A DNA stretch of 33,059 bases from Bacteroidia bacterium (GTDB taxonomy: Bacteria; Bacteroidota; Bacteroidia; JADZBD01): NCBI GenBank assembly GCA_020054095.1, contig JAGVMA010000026.1, forward strand, positions 1 to 33,059, read 5' to 3'. Shown here in pieces: positions 9,925-18,543 of the stretch. Numbering within the stretch: the stretch's first letter is position 1; each line of letters opens with the position of its first letter. Below the pieces are notes generated by a model. The model was given only the letters and a program-made list of their open reading frames with translations, was not told the DNA's origin and did not search any database. Made by a program: the position numbers and the translations under genes.

Positions 9925-10701
9925 ATGAAATACGGTATCTGTAATCTATCAATAGTTCCTTGCCGGAAAGAACCATCCGATAAATCGGAGATGGTAACGC
10001 AGCTATTGTTTGGTGAATTGTTTGAAGTATTGGCATTTAAAGAAAAATGGGCTTGTATTAAAACAAGTTATGATGATTACGAATGCTGGATAGACATAAA
10101 GCAATACCAACCCCTGCACGATGAAGTTTACAGCGCATTGCTTTATGCAAAAACTGCAATAGTGAGCGACTTAATACACGTAATACAAAGCGAAGCCGAC
10201 AGAAATATTTTTCCGATAGTAGCCGGCAGTTCACTACCTAATTTTAAAAACAAAGAAGCACGTATTTCGCAAATTGCCTATACATACGAAGGCGAATTTG
10301 AATTAGAACCTAAGCCATCAGCCCCAAAAATTATTGAATACGCTTATCAGTTTTTAAACACGCCCTATTTGTGGGGCGGCCGCAGCCCAATGGGCATTGA
10401 TTGTTCGGGGTTTACACAAGTAGTTCATAAAATAGGCGGCATTAAACTAAAGCGCGATGCCTGGCAACAAGCCGAAAAAGGAAACCCTGTTTCGTTTATT
10501 GAAGAAGCAAAAGAGGCCGACCTTGCATTCTTCGATAACAAAGATGGCCGCATCACACATGTAGGCATTGTGCTTAAAGGCAATAAAATAATTCACGCAT
10601 CGGGCAAGGTGCGAATAGATACACTTGACCATCAAGGCATTTTTAATAACGAAACACAGCAATACACACACAAGCTCCGAATTATTAAAAGGTTTATTTA
10701 A
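9925..10701 (+). CDS. C40-family peptidase (SH3 plus NlpC/P60 domain)
   Basis: A 258-residue protein. The first half (about 1-120) reads as bacterial SH3-like modules (LFGELFEVLAFKEKWACIKT, then YDDYECWIDIKQY). The second half is an NlpC/P60 cysteine peptidase. The catalytic Cys160 lies in GGRSPMGIDCSGFTQ, His212 in HVGIVLKG, and a third polar residue may be His224 in KIIHASGKV. Such enzymes cut gamma-D-glutamyl-diaminopimelate bonds in peptidoglycan stem peptides. No signal peptide is visible, as in the cytoplasmic YkfC-like recycling members, so murein peptide recycling is plausible. The ATG at 9925 is chosen because the frame upstream encodes only low-complexity residues. Confidence 0.88.
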   Translation: MKYGICNLSIVPCRKEPSDKSEMVTQLLFGELFEVLAFKEKWACIKTSYDDYECWIDIKQYQPLHDEVYSALLYAKTAIVSDLIHVIQSEADRNIFPIVAGSSLPNFKNKEARISQIAYTYEGEFELEPKPSAPKIIEYAYQFLNTPYLWGGRSPMGIDCSGFTQVVHKIGGIKLKRDAWQQAEKGNPVSFIEEAKEADLAFFDNKDGRITHVGIVLKGNKIIHASGKVRIDTLDHQGIFNNETQQYTHKLRIIKRFI

Positions 10702-10788
10702 TAAATGAACATATAAACAAGCTAAGTTTTCCGGCTTTTCTTTTAGCAAAAAAATACTACTTTAGCGTTCCTAAAAAACAACCAAAAC

Positions 10789-12072
10789 ATGTCATATCTT
10801 TTTACATCAGAATCGGTATCGGAAGGACATCCGGATAAAGTTGCCGACCAAATTTCAGACGCAATTATTGATGCATTTTTAACTTACGACTCAAATGCAA
10901 AAGTAGCTTGCGAAACATTTGTAACCACCGGCCTTGTAGTTATAGGCGGTGAAATAAAATGTAACGATACAGCAAAAGCTAAAGTAGATGTGCAAAAAAT
11001 TGCACGCGAAGTAATTGCTAAAATTGGTTACACTAAATCAGAATATCAGTTTGATGCCGTTTCGTGTGGTATTTTAAATGCCTTGCACGAACAATCATCA
11101 GATATTAACCAAGGTGTGGAGCGCGCTAAAGATGAAGAGCAAGGTGCCGGAGACCAAGGCATGATGTTTGGCTACGCTTGCCGCGAAACAGATAATTACA
11201 TGCCACTGCCGCTTGAAATTGCTCATTTACTTTTAGTAGAATTGGCTGCCATACGCAGAGAGGGCAAAAAAATGAAATACCTGCGCCCCGATGCAAAATC
11301 ACAAGTAACTATTCAATACAGCGATAAAGGCAAACCCGAAAAAATAGACACCATTGTTTTGTCAACCCAGCACGATGATTTTGACAGCGAAGCAGCAATG
11401 CAAAATCAAATTCGCGAAGATGTGATTAATATACTTTTACCTCGCGTGAAAAAACTATTGCCAAGCCGTGTGAAAAAACTTTTTGGTGAGGATATAAAAT
11501 ACCACGTGAACCCAACAGGAAAATTTGTGATTGGTGGCCCACATGGCGACACCGGTTTAACGGGCAGAAAAATTATTGTTGATACCTATGGCGGACGTGG
11601 AGCACATGGCGGTGGCGCTTTCTCAGGCAAAGATTCATCAAAAGTTGACCGCTCGGCAGCTTATGCCACACGCCACATTGCAAAAAATTTAGTAGCTGCA
11701 GGTGTGTGTGATGAAGTATTAGTGCAGGTAGCCTACGCAATAGGCGTGGCACAACCTGTAGGATTATACGTTACCACTTACGATACTACAAAAGCACGCA
11801 ATGCCGAAGGAAAAAAATTAACCGATGGCGAAATAGCAGCACGCATTTCAAAATTAGTTGACATGCGCCCAAGTGCAATTGTAAAACGCTTTGGTTTAAA
11901 AAACCCTATTTACAGCGATACTGCCGCTTATGGACACATGGGCCGCACATCAGGCAAAAAAGAAGTGAACGGAAAGGTGTATGATACTTTTGGTTGGGAG
12001 AAACTTGATTTAGTAGATTCATTCACTAAAGAGTTCGGCACTGTATCAAAAGAAGAAACAGTAGAAGCATAA
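10789..12072 (+). CDS. metK: S-adenosylmethionine synthase
   Basis: A 427-residue enzyme that makes S-adenosylmethionine from methionine and ATP. It begins [20 protein letters not shown], with the conserved GHPDK at residues 13-17. It then shows [12 protein letters not shown] (the active-site loop region) and [18 protein letters not shown]. At 427 residues it is longer than the E. coli enzyme (384), as is common in Bacteroidota. A partial -7 match (TACTTTAG, 10758-10765) lies 24 bases before the start. A strong terminator follows, so it is probably a single-gene transcript. Confidence 0.97.
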   Translation: MSYLFTSESVSEGHPDKVADQISDAIIDAFLTYDSNAKVACETFVTTGLVVIGGEIKCNDTAKAKVDVQKIAREVIAKIGYTKSEYQFDAVSCGILNALHEQSSDINQGVERAKDEEQGAGDQGMMFGYACRETDNYMPLPLEIAHLLLVELAAIRREGKKMKYLRPDAKSQVTIQYSDKGKPEKIDTIVLSTQHDDFDSEAAMQNQIREDVINILLPRVKKLLPSRVKKLFGEDIKYHVNPTGKFVIGGPHGDTGLTGRKIIVDTYGGRGAHGGGAFSGKDSSKVDRSAAYATRHIAKNLVAAGVCDEVLVQVAYAIGVAQPVGLYVTTYDTTKARNAEGKKLTDGEIAARISKLVDMRPSAIVKRFGLKNPIYSDTAAYGHMGRTSGKKEVNGKVYDTFGWEKLDLVDSFTKEFGTVSKEETVEA

Positions 12073-12090
12073 ACTGCTACTGCTTATTTT

Positions 12091-12123
12091 AAAAGCCCGA
12101 AGCAAAAGTTTTGGGCTTTTTTT
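12091..12123 (+). terminator. Rho-independent terminator after metK
   Basis: AAAAGCCC (12091-12098) pairs with GGGCTTTT (12113-12120) and is followed by further T residues to 12123. The stem starts 19 bases after the metK stop. Confidence 0.85.
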
Positions 12124-12171
12124 ATGTTACATAATTAATAGTTAGACTTTATATTTAGGGAGAAAAATAAA

Positions 12172-13335
12172 ATGGTTTCGTTTGATAATACAGAAATAGC
12201 ATTTTCGGGGAAAAGCAATAAAGATTTAAATCGCTCGTATTGGCTATTTAAAATAATTGGCAGCCCCACAGTGGTTAACATTGCCAAGCCGCTCACCACA
12301 TTTGCGGTGAAACTTCGGCTACCTATTAAACCAATAATAAAAGCCACCATTTTTAAGCAATTTGTGGGTGGCGAAACTATAACTGAATGCAGCAAAACAA
12401 TTGAACAATTAGGAAAATATAAAATAGGAACTATTTTAGATTACTCGGTAGAAGGAAAAGAAACCGAAACCGATTTTGACCATTGCTGCACCGAAACGCT
12501 TGAAACCATTGCAAGCGCGAAGGCAGATGGCAATATTCCGTTTTGTGTATTTAAAGTTACGGGGCTTGCGCGTTTTGCATTATTAGAAAAAATAAGCACA
12601 AAAACCGAGCTCAGCAATGATGAAAAAACCGAATGGCAAAAAGTGGTGAATCGGGTAGATAAAATTTGTAAAGCTGCCCACGATGCACAAAAACCAATTT
12701 TTATAGATGCAGAAGAAAGCTGGATACAACAAGCAATAGATGACTTGGCAAACAATATGATGGCAAGTTATAATGTGCAACTGCCAATAGTTTATAATAC
12801 TTACCAGCTTTATAGAAAAGACCGCTTGGCATATTTGCAACACAGTTTTGATTCAGCAAAAAGCGGAAATTATTTATTAGGAGCAAAATTAGTTCGTGGT
12901 GCATACATGGAAAAAGAGCGCAAACGCGCTGCTGAAAATAATTACCCATCGCCTATACAAGACACCAAACAAAACAGCGATAACGATTATGATAAGGCAT
13001 TAAACTTTTGTATTGAAAACATAGCACGCATTGCGGTGTGTGCTGGCACACACAACGAAAAAAGTTCGCTACAGTTAACCGAATTGATGCAGAAAAAAAA
13101 TGTAGCGCCATCACATAAGCATGTTTATTTTTCGCAGTTACTTGGCATGAGCGATCATATCAGTTTCAACCTTGCCAATGCAGGTTACAATGTGGCAAAG
13201 TATGTACCTTATGGGCCGGTGCGCGATGTGCTGCCCTACTTAATTAGACGAGCGCAAGAAAACACATCCGTAAAAGGACAAACAGGCCGAGAGCTTGGCT
13301 TAATTATTAAAGAAAAGAAAAGAAGGAAATTATAG
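12172..13335 (+). CDS. Proline dehydrogenase family protein
   Basis: A 387-residue FAD enzyme of the PRODH TIM-barrel family, which oxidises proline to pyrroline-5-carboxylate. Diagnostic segments are GTILDYSVEG (early barrel strand), FCVFKVTGLARFALLEK, IFIDAEESWIQQAID, YNTYQLYRKD, GAKLVRGAYMEKER and the C-terminal YLIRRAQENTSVKGQTGREL. The last matches the substrate-binding R-R-x-x-E-N helix. It is monofunctional, with no fused aldehyde dehydrogenase. A near-consensus -7 element (TATATTTA, 12150-12157) lies just upstream. Its last six bases are shared with the convergent tex gene. Confidence 0.9.
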   Translation: MVSFDNTEIAFSGKSNKDLNRSYWLFKIIGSPTVVNIAKPLTTFAVKLRLPIKPIIKATIFKQFVGGETITECSKTIEQLGKYKIGTILDYSVEGKETETDFDHCCTETLETIASAKADGNIPFCVFKVTGLARFALLEKISTKTELSNDEKTEWQKVVNRVDKICKAAHDAQKPIFIDAEESWIQQAIDDLANNMMASYNVQLPIVYNTYQLYRKDRLAYLQHSFDSAKSGNYLLGAKLVRGAYMEKERKRAAENNYPSPIQDTKQNSDNDYDKALNFCIENIARIAVCAGTHNEKSSLQLTELMQKKNVAPSHKHVYFSQLLGMSDHISFNLANAGYNVAKYVPYGPVRDVLPYLIRRAQENTSVKGQTGRELGLIIKEKKRRKL

Positions 13336-15567
13336 TTTGCTTTTTAGTGCGGCTAATTTCTTTTGCCAATCGGTAGTTGTATCAGTAGCTTCTTTTTTTG
13401 TTTGCTTGTTATTTTGCTGACTCGCCTGCGGATTATCTTTCATACTTAATGCAATTCGTTTTCGCTTCACATCCACTTCGGCAACAGTAACCATTACCGT
13501 CTGTTGCACCTTCACCACTTTATTTGGATCATCCACAAAAGTGTTACTTAATTGCGAAATATGCACCAATCCATCTTGATGAACTCCAATATCTACAAAG
13601 GCGCCAAAGTTAGTTACATTGGTAACAATGCCGGGCAATTTCATTCCTTCACGCAAATCATCAATACTATTTACGCCATCAGTAAATTTAAATGCTTCAA
13701 ATGTTTTTCTTGGGTCGCGGCCGGGCTTTTCAAGTTCTTTTAAAATATCTGTTAAGGTGGGCAAACCTACTTTATCAGTAACATATTTTTTAGTGTCAAT
13801 TTGTTTTCGCAATTCTTTTTGCTGAATTAAGTCTTGAATGTTGCAATTCAAATCAGTAGCCATTTTTTCAACTATCGAATAGCTTTCGGGATGCACAGCA
13901 CTGCTATCAAGCGGGTTGGAAGCATTTACAATTCGCAAAAAACCGGCAGCTTGTTCAAATGCTTTTTCGCCCATGCGCGGCACTTTCATTAAGTCTTTTT
14001 TAGATTTGAATGCACCATTTTCATTTCTGTATTCCACAATATTGTGTGCAAGTTGCAAACCCAAACCCGAAACATACGTAAGCAATTGTTTGCTGGCTGT
14101 GTTTACTTCCACGCCCACAGCATTCACACAACTTTCCACCACTTCATCTAATTTACGTTTAAGCATTGGCTGGTCCACATCGTGCTGATACTGCCCCACT
14201 CCAATTGATTTTGCATCGAGCTTAACTAATTCTGCCAATGGATCGGCAAGGCGCCTGCCAATTGAAACAGCGCCACGCACTGTTAAATCTTCATCCGGAA
14301 ATTCTTCGCGTGCAAGTTCAGAAGCCGAATAAATAGATGCGCCACTTTCATTAACCATTACCGTAATCACATCTTTAGGAATGGTTTTAAGTGAGCGAAT
14401 AAAATCTTCTGTCTCTCGTCCGGCAGTTCCGTTTCCTATAGCAATTGCTTCTAATTTATATTTGGCAATAAAATCAAGAACAACACTTTCTGCTTCGCGT
14501 TTGTTGCGTTGCGGTTCGTGCGGGTAAATTACACTATTGGCTAATAGTTTACCTTGCTTGTTAAGCGCCACTATTTTGCATCCTGTTCTGAAACCAGGGT
14601 CAACCGCCAATATTGATTTTTGTCCGAGCGGTGAAGCTAAGAGCAGTTCACGCAAATTATCAGCAAAAACTGTAATTGCTTTTTCATCTGCACTTTGCTT
14701 GGTGAGCAACCGCATTTCGGTTTCGATAGAAAGCTGCAGCATTTTATTATACGAATATGCAATTGCTTCTTTTACTAAAGGAGTAGTTTCGTTATTAGAT
14801 TTTACAAAAAGTGCTTCGAGCAAATCGAGTGCATCATCAGCATCGGGCGAGATATCGAATGATAATATACCTTCGTTTTCGCCTCTGCGCATGGCCAATA
14901 TGCGGTGCGATGGTGCAGCGCTTAGTTTCTCTTCCCAGTCAAAATAGTCTTTAAATTTTTCTCCTGCTTCTTCTTTGCCTCTAAGCACACGGCTTTTAAT
15001 GGTAGCTTTTTCTTTAAACAAATGCCTTAGCTTTTCGCGAGCCGCTGCATTTTCATTTATCCATTCAGCAATAATATCACGTGCGCCATTTAGTGCATCA
15101 GTTGTATCAGCCACTTGCTTTTCAGTATCTACATATTTTGCCGCTTCCGCCTCCACATCTATATCACCTTGATTAAAAATTAATTCGGCTAATGGCCCTA
15201 ATCCTTTTTCGCGGGCGATGGTAGCTTTTGTTCTCCGCTTGGGTTTATAAGGCAAATAAATGTCTTCTAACTTGCTTAGCGTTTCAGCATTTTCTATTTC
15301 TGTCTTTAATTCTTCCGTAAGTTTTCCTTGTTCTTCGATGGATGCCAAAATAGTTTCTCTGCGCTTGTCAAGTGTTTGCAATCGCTCCATTTCATCGCGC
15401 ACTTTTGCAATTTGCACTTCATCTAATCCGCCTGTAAGTTCTTTACGGTAGCGGGCAATAAACGGAACCGTGCCGCCTTCGGCCAATAAATTTACCACAG
15501 CAGTTGCCTGCGACAAGTTAATATCTAACAGCGATGCTGTTTTAATGCTATTTAATCGTTCGCTCAT
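13330..15567 (-). CDS. tex: Tex family RNA-binding transcription accessory protein
   Basis: A 745-residue protein. The Tex N-terminal helical domain comes first (SLLDINLSQATAVVNLLAEG and FIARYRKELTGGLDE, the family signature). A YqgF/RuvC-like domain follows (LAVDPGFRTGCKIVALNKQG, then AIAIGNGTAGRETE). Next are a helix-hairpin-helix region (YVSGLGLQLAHNIVEYRNENG, with KVPRMGEKAFEQAAGFLRI) and a C-terminal S1 RNA-binding domain (GIVTNVTNFGAFVDIGVHQD). A short Lys/Gln-rich tail follows. The start is set at the ATG encoding MSERLNSI, because the frame upstream would need a TTG and does not resemble Tex. Tex binds nucleic acid and affects transcription and RNA turnover. It converges on proline dehydrogenase with overlapping stops. 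Confidence 0.95.
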   Translation of the reverse strand: MSERLNSIKTASLLDINLSQATAVVNLLAEGGTVPFIARYRKELTGGLDEVQIAKVRDEMERLQTLDKRRETILASIEEQGKLTEELKTEIENAETLSKLEDIYLPYKPKRRTKATIAREKGLGPLAELIFNQGDIDVEAEAAKYVDTEKQVADTTDALNGARDIIAEWINENAAAREKLRHLFKEKATIKSRVLRGKEEAGEKFKDYFDWEEKLSAAPSHRILAMRRGENEGILSFDISPDADDALDLLEALFVKSNNETTPLVKEAIAYSYNKMLQLSIETEMRLLTKQSADEKAITVFADNLRELLLASPLGQKSILAVDPGFRTGCKIVALNKQGKLLANSVIYPHEPQRNKREAESVVLDFIAKYKLEAIAIGNGTAGRETEDFIRSLKTIPKDVITVMVNESGASIYSASELAREEFPDEDLTVRGAVSIGRRLADPLAELVKLDAKSIGVGQYQHDVDQPMLKRKLDEVVESCVNAVGVEVNTASKQLLTYVSGLGLQLAHNIVEYRNENGAFKSKKDLMKVPRMGEKAFEQAAGFLRIVNASNPLDSSAVHPESYSIVEKMATDLNCNIQDLIQQKELRKQIDTKKYVTDKVGLPTLTDILKELEKPGRDPRKTFEAFKFTDGVNSIDDLREGMKLPGIVTNVTNFGAFVDIGVHQDGLVHISQLSNTFVDDPNKVVKVQQTVMVTVAEVDVKRKRIALSMKDNPQASQQNNKQTKKEATDTTTDWQKKLAALKSKL

Positions 15568-15679
15568 AGAGCGCAAAAATAACAATGCCAACAATGAGTT
15601 AACAGAGTAGTTACTAACAAGAATTTTTTTTGGCAATTGATGTTCTATTTTATAGATTAGCTTTTAAAACCACCTCATT

Positions 15680-16031
15680 ATGAAAACGCCAAACATTAAT
15701 TTTAGTTTTCTGTTTTGTTTTATGCAATATGCTAAATGCGCAAAATAATTGGAAATTGAGCGGTAACAGCATAACTAACGGTGATTTTATGGGAACTACT
15801 AATAGCAAAAACCTTGTAATTAAAACCAATGATACCACACGAATGGTGATAAAGAAGAATGGTGGCGTAGATGTGAATGGATAATTGCAAGTGGATAGTT
15901 TACACATAATAGTAGGTTTAAAAATTGGGGCTAACACGCTCTCGATAATAAACAATCCTGATTTAATACGCTCAACAAACGGGCAAATTTCATTTGGTGG
16001 CAGTGGCGCAAATTTTTTCAACAATATTCGT
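15680..16031 (+). pseudogene. Decayed secreted/surface protein gene, N-terminal fragment
   Basis: The ATG at 15680 begins a signal-peptide-like frame (MKTPNINFSFLFCF) that stops early at TAA. From about 15717, the +1 frame continues as a normal cleavage region (VLCNMLNAQNNWKLSGNS), then NGDFMGTTNSKNLVIKTND, a motif seen at the N-terminus of many Bacteroidetes surface proteins. A TAA at 15882-15884 interrupts it after GVDVNG, where relatives usually have Glu. The frame then resumes as LQVDSLHIIVGLKIGANTL and ends near 16031, where transposase sequence begins. One frameshift plus one nonsense codon plus truncation mark it as dead. Confidence 0.65.
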
Positions 16032-16297
16032 TTGCATCTAGGGATTCATCTTGTATTCTTCCATAATTGTTTCATCCCCTAAATCGTAAGGCTGTTTTAA
16101 TATCAGTAAACCGGCCATCAATCTAACAGGCTTTGAAGGTGTTCCTGTTTTTGAATACAATGAAGAAAACTCTTCCTCCATTTTTTCCGTTGGATTGTAT
16201 TGCCTAATAATACCAGCTCATGGTCCATATTGATAAATTCTTTCAATAATGGCTGAAACATGTTTTTCTGATTTTGCGATCCCGATTTTCCAAGCAT
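16028..16297 (-). pseudogene. IS5/IS1182-like transposase fragment (N-terminal, frameshifted)
   Basis: Read from the ATG at 16297, the protein is MLGKSGSQNQKNMFQPLLKE followed by FINMDHELVLLGNTI. This matches the N-terminus of IS1182-type transposases (DUF772 domain). Around the A-run complementary to 16181-16186 the frame shifts. Continuing in the neighbouring frame gives MEEEFSSLYSKTGTPSKPV, then RLMAGLLILKQPYDLGDE and MNP, then a TAG where relatives have Tyr. Sequence identity to transposase ends near 16030, at the decayed surface gene. The catalytic DDE part is absent. Confidence 0.75.
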
Positions 16298-16342
16298 AAT
16301 CTGCAAGATTTTTTTACAAAAACTTAAAAATCATTGCAGATT
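16298..16342. repeat. Inverted repeat in the leader of the transposase fragment
   Basis: AATCTGCAA (16298-16306) and TTGCAGATT (16334-16342) are perfect 9-bp inverted repeats directly upstream of the minus-strand transposase start at 16297. They may form a leader hairpin, or one copy may belong to the terminal repeat of the insertion sequence. The element's outer end was not resolved. Confidence 0.45.
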
Positions 16343-16578
16343 TTGTCTCCTCATTTAAATAACTTTTCATAATGTTATCAACTGGTGTAGGTGTTTTTCA
16401 GGATTAACTAAATAATCACAAAGGTGGAAAACAAAGTCATTTACAACATTAACTGGATTAGCAACAAATAACCATATTAGAGTTTTTATACGATAAATTG
16501 ACCGGTACAAAAAAACCATTTTCTATAACAAACAACCAAACGATATAAAAAGCCCTTTAAAATAAAATGATAAAAACA

Positions 16579-16608
16579 TTTGCAATTTTAAAAATATATA
16601 TATATTTG
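16579..16608 (+). promoter_or_regulatory. Near-ideal Bacteroidetes promoter opening the metal cluster
   Basis: TTTG (16579-16582) and TATATTTG (16601-16608) match both consensus boxes with an 18-base spacer. The spacer includes an alternating AT run. Transcription would start around 16614, giving a leader of only about 12 bases before the GTG at 16626. The remainder of the 16343-16578 interval is AT-rich and shows no gene. Confidence 0.7.
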
Positions 16609-16625
16609 CATTGTTGTAATCTTTT

Positions 16626-17081
16626 GTGAAAAAAAATAAAAACATATCAAAATTATACGTAGGTGTATTTCTTATAGCCATCTATTGCAATGTTTTACTC
16701 ACACAACTTTTCTGCAATTACTCTCATTTAATTAACTTAGCTGGGACAGAGCGAGAACATCCGCATCAGGGGCACGATCACCATCACGGAAATGATGCTG
16801 TTCTGCCAATTGAGCACAGTAACAAAAACCATAACGATTCAAGAGAGGATAACAACTGCTGTAATGACAAGACATCTTCTTTTTTTGTTTCACAGACATG
16901 TCCGATAAATCTTTCCTTTGATTTTAAAAATACATTTTTCAAAGAGCTGGTTAGTTTTTCGAATATTATATATGTAAATAACAATTTTTCCTCAATTGAT
17001 TCTACATATTGTTTTCCCTTCGAATCACCTCCTCCGAAAATCCCCGATATACGGGTTTTCACGCATTCATTCTTAATCTGA
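16626..17081 (+). CDS. Small His-rich membrane-anchored/periplasmic protein, probable metal-associated
   Basis: A 151-residue protein starting at GTG. An N-terminal hydrophobic helix (LYVGVFLIAIYCNVLLTQLF) acts as signal or anchor. It is followed by a His/Asp-rich segment (EHPHQGHDHHHGNDA, then HSNKNHND) and a Cys pair (DNNCCND) that could bind metal. The C-terminal third is predicted beta/loop and ends in a PPPKIPDIR segment. Similar short proteins with a helix, His cluster and CC pair precede metal efflux genes in other Bacteroidetes. It is the first gene after the strong promoter. The family is not firmly recognised, and metal binding is inferred from composition and neighbours. Confidence 0.65.
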   Translation: MKKNKNISKLYVGVFLIAIYCNVLLTQLFCNYSHLINLAGTEREHPHQGHDHHHGNDAVLPIEHSNKNHNDSREDNNCCNDKTSSFFVSQTCPINLSFDFKNTFFKELVSFSNIIYVNNNFSSIDSTYCFPFESPPPKIPDIRVFTHSFLI

Positions 17082-17176
17082 TTTCTTTCCTCTGAATAAA
17101 ACAGGAACAATATATTGTTGCCTGATTCGTTAATTTTTCACCTTTCCATAAGTGTAATTTTTATTTTCAATTATAA

Positions 17177-17221
17177 TTTAACAGTTAAAAATCAAATCAA
17201 AATGAAAAACTTAAAATCAAT
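17177..17221 (+). repeat. Leader/start direct repeat, copy 1
   Basis: The 45 bases spanning the end of the leader and the first seven codons of the metal-binding protein gene are nearly identical to 21917-21960 (three differences including one indel). The shared part includes ATCAAATCAAA before the ATG and codons for MKNLKS. Confidence 0.75.
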
Positions 17222-17735
17222 GTTCCTCGCAATTACTATGATAATTGGAGGCGCAGCAATCGCAACAGCACATGAAGAAAAAGGCCCACATGGCGGGCAA
17301 ATGGTTGATGCTTCGGGCGGATACCATGCCGAGTTATTAGTAAAGAATGGTAAAATGACAGTCTATTTGCTTGACGGCAAAGAGAAATCCATTAGCAATA
17401 AAGGCGTAAGCGGAAGCATCATTTTACAATTCGAGGATAAGACATCTGCAACGGTAACTCTTACTGCAAGCGGTGATGACGGCTTCATTGTTGCTAATGA
17501 TAAAGCCGCAACTTTTACTACCTGCGTAGTTAATTTTAAAGTAGGCGACAAAACATCAACTGCAAAATTCAAAGCAGAGAAAAAAGAAACAGTCATGTAC
17601 CAATGCCCGATGAAATGCGAGGGTGATAAAACTTACAGCGAAGCGGGTAAATGCCCCAAGTGTGGAATGGCACTGGCGGAAGTGAAAAAGAAAAAAGAAC
17701 ACCAGCATAGCGAAGGTGAAGAACACCATCATTAA
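17202..17735 (+). CDS. Periplasmic heavy-metal-binding-domain protein (HMBD with His tail)
   Basis: A 177-residue exported protein. The signal peptide MKNLKSMFLAITMIIGGAAI ends near TAHEE. A beta-rich domain (about 24-135) begins GPHGGQMVDASGGYHAELLV, a pattern found in periplasmic proteins of copper and zinc efflux loci. A heavy-metal-binding domain follows near residues 138-165 (MYQCPMKCEGDKTY, then GKCPKCGM). The protein ends in a His/Glu tail (HQHSEGEEHHH). The ATG at 17202 is chosen over an upstream in-frame start because it creates the signal peptide. The likely role is metal capture or hand-off to the efflux adaptor. Which metal is not visible. Confidence 0.82.
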   Translation: MKNLKSMFLAITMIIGGAAIATAHEEKGPHGGQMVDASGGYHAELLVKNGKMTVYLLDGKEKSISNKGVSGSIILQFEDKTSATVTLTASGDDGFIVANDKAATFTTCVVNFKVGDKTSTAKFKAEKKETVMYQCPMKCEGDKTYSEAGKCPKCGMALAEVKKKKEHQHSEGEEHHH

Positions 17736-17783
17736 AACGAACGCTGAAAATGGCGGGAAATACAAGATGAAACGATTTCGGAG

Positions 17784-17905
17784 TTAACCCTCTGATTGGT
17801 GGTAAATACAAAACAAATAAAGCATAAAAAAACACCGCAGGCAAACGAAGAAAATATCAGGTTGTTTGGTTATTCCTTTCAGAGGGTAAAATTCGTTTCC
17901 TGCGG
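17784..17905. repeat. Two interleaved inverted repeats (pseudoknot-like order)
   Basis: Arm A is TTAACCCTCTGA (17784-17795) and its partner A' is TCAGAGGGTAAA (17879-17890), with 11 of 12 positions paired. Arm B is CCGCAGGCAAACGAA (17835-17849) and its partner B' is TTCGTTTCCTGCGG (17892-17905), paired throughout apart from one bulged C. The order A-B-A'-B' cannot form two nested hairpins. It gives either a pseudoknot or two mutually exclusive stems. It lies in a 251-base gap between the HMBD gene and the next gene of the same direction. Confidence 0.6.
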
Positions 17906-17986
17906 TTAATTAAAAGTAAAAAAAATGACCGTTGGCTTAAAAACAGACGCATCGAATAATTGATGAAATAAATAAAAACAACTGAC

Positions 17987-18358
17987 ATGAAAAAAATAAT
18001 TTTTGCCTCTGTGTTTTGGATTTTATCCTCTATCACTTTTGCGCAAACCGAAACAAAAATTCCGCATGATTCGCTTCCGCCAGTACTTCATGACAAGTTG
18101 CACGATTTGTTTGAAAAATACCACGTTTCAAACATAGTGAAAGCAGTAGATAAGGACGGCAAAATAACCTACAAAATGGAAGCCCATAAAGAAAAGGTGG
18201 GAAACGGAACAACAACCGACTATATACAATATCTGACCTATAATCCATCAGGAAAACTACTGTCAAAGAAAAAAGACAAGCAGATATTTTATTCCGATTC
18301 GCCCAAGCAAAAACCCAAAGCAACAAAGACGAATGACGGGCATAACCATCAGCATTGA
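17987..18358 (+). CDS. Periplasmic PepSY-like protein with His-rich C-terminus
   Basis: A 123-residue exported protein. The signal peptide MKKIIFASVFWILSSITFAQ is followed by a short domain, VLHDKLHDLFEKYHVSNIVK then AVDKDGKITYKMEAHKEK. This has the helix followed by beta-hairpin pattern of PepSY-like (DUF2874-type) domains. The C-terminus is basic and ends GHNHQH, like the His tails of neighbouring proteins. It is co-directional with the TolC-type gene downstream (gap 185 nt). A supporting role in metal binding or sensing is inferred from tail and context only. Confidence 0.65.
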   Translation: MKKIIFASVFWILSSITFAQTETKIPHDSLPPVLHDKLHDLFEKYHVSNIVKAVDKDGKITYKMEAHKEKVGNGTTTDYIQYLTYNPSGKLLSKKKDKQIFYSDSPKQKPKATKTNDGHNHQH

Positions 18359-18366
18359 TAAATTAA

Positions 18367-18543
18367 ATGTCAATAAGAATAAGAATAAGAAGACAAGAAC
18401 AAAACAACCATGAACATCATGCAAATGGAACACAAAAAGTTCTGAATGCGCTGAAAAAAACAGCGGGAATTCAGTCCGTTAATGTTTATATCGCAGCAAC
18501 GATGTTGGCTGTTTTTTGTAAAATGAATGAAGAAAATTATATG
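18367..18543 (+). pseudogene. Possible remnant of an HMA-type metal-binding domain upstream of the TolC-like gene
   Basis: In frame with, and directly before, the outer-membrane channel gene the sequence encodes NHEHHANGTQKVLNALKKTA then GIQSVNVYIAATMLAVF. The K-x-x-x-A-L-K-K-x-x-G-I-x-S-V-x-V pattern is that of heavy-metal-associated (HMA) domains, but the metal-binding CxxC loop is missing. There is no signal peptide or good start. It may be a degraded metallochaperone gene. This is a weak call based on a short motif. Confidence 0.3.

Noticed and set aside
14537-14947. Plus-strand frame of 136 residues inside tex
   Set aside because: It is Ser/Ala-rich, as expected from the complement of a helical coding sequence, with no start context.
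16591-16606. Alternating AT run as a microsatellite
   Set aside because: It is short and forms part of the promoter spacer and -7 box.
17115-17201. Longer N-terminus for the metal-binding-domain protein
   Set aside because: Starting at 17202 gives a clean signal peptide, and the same start context recurs at 21941.
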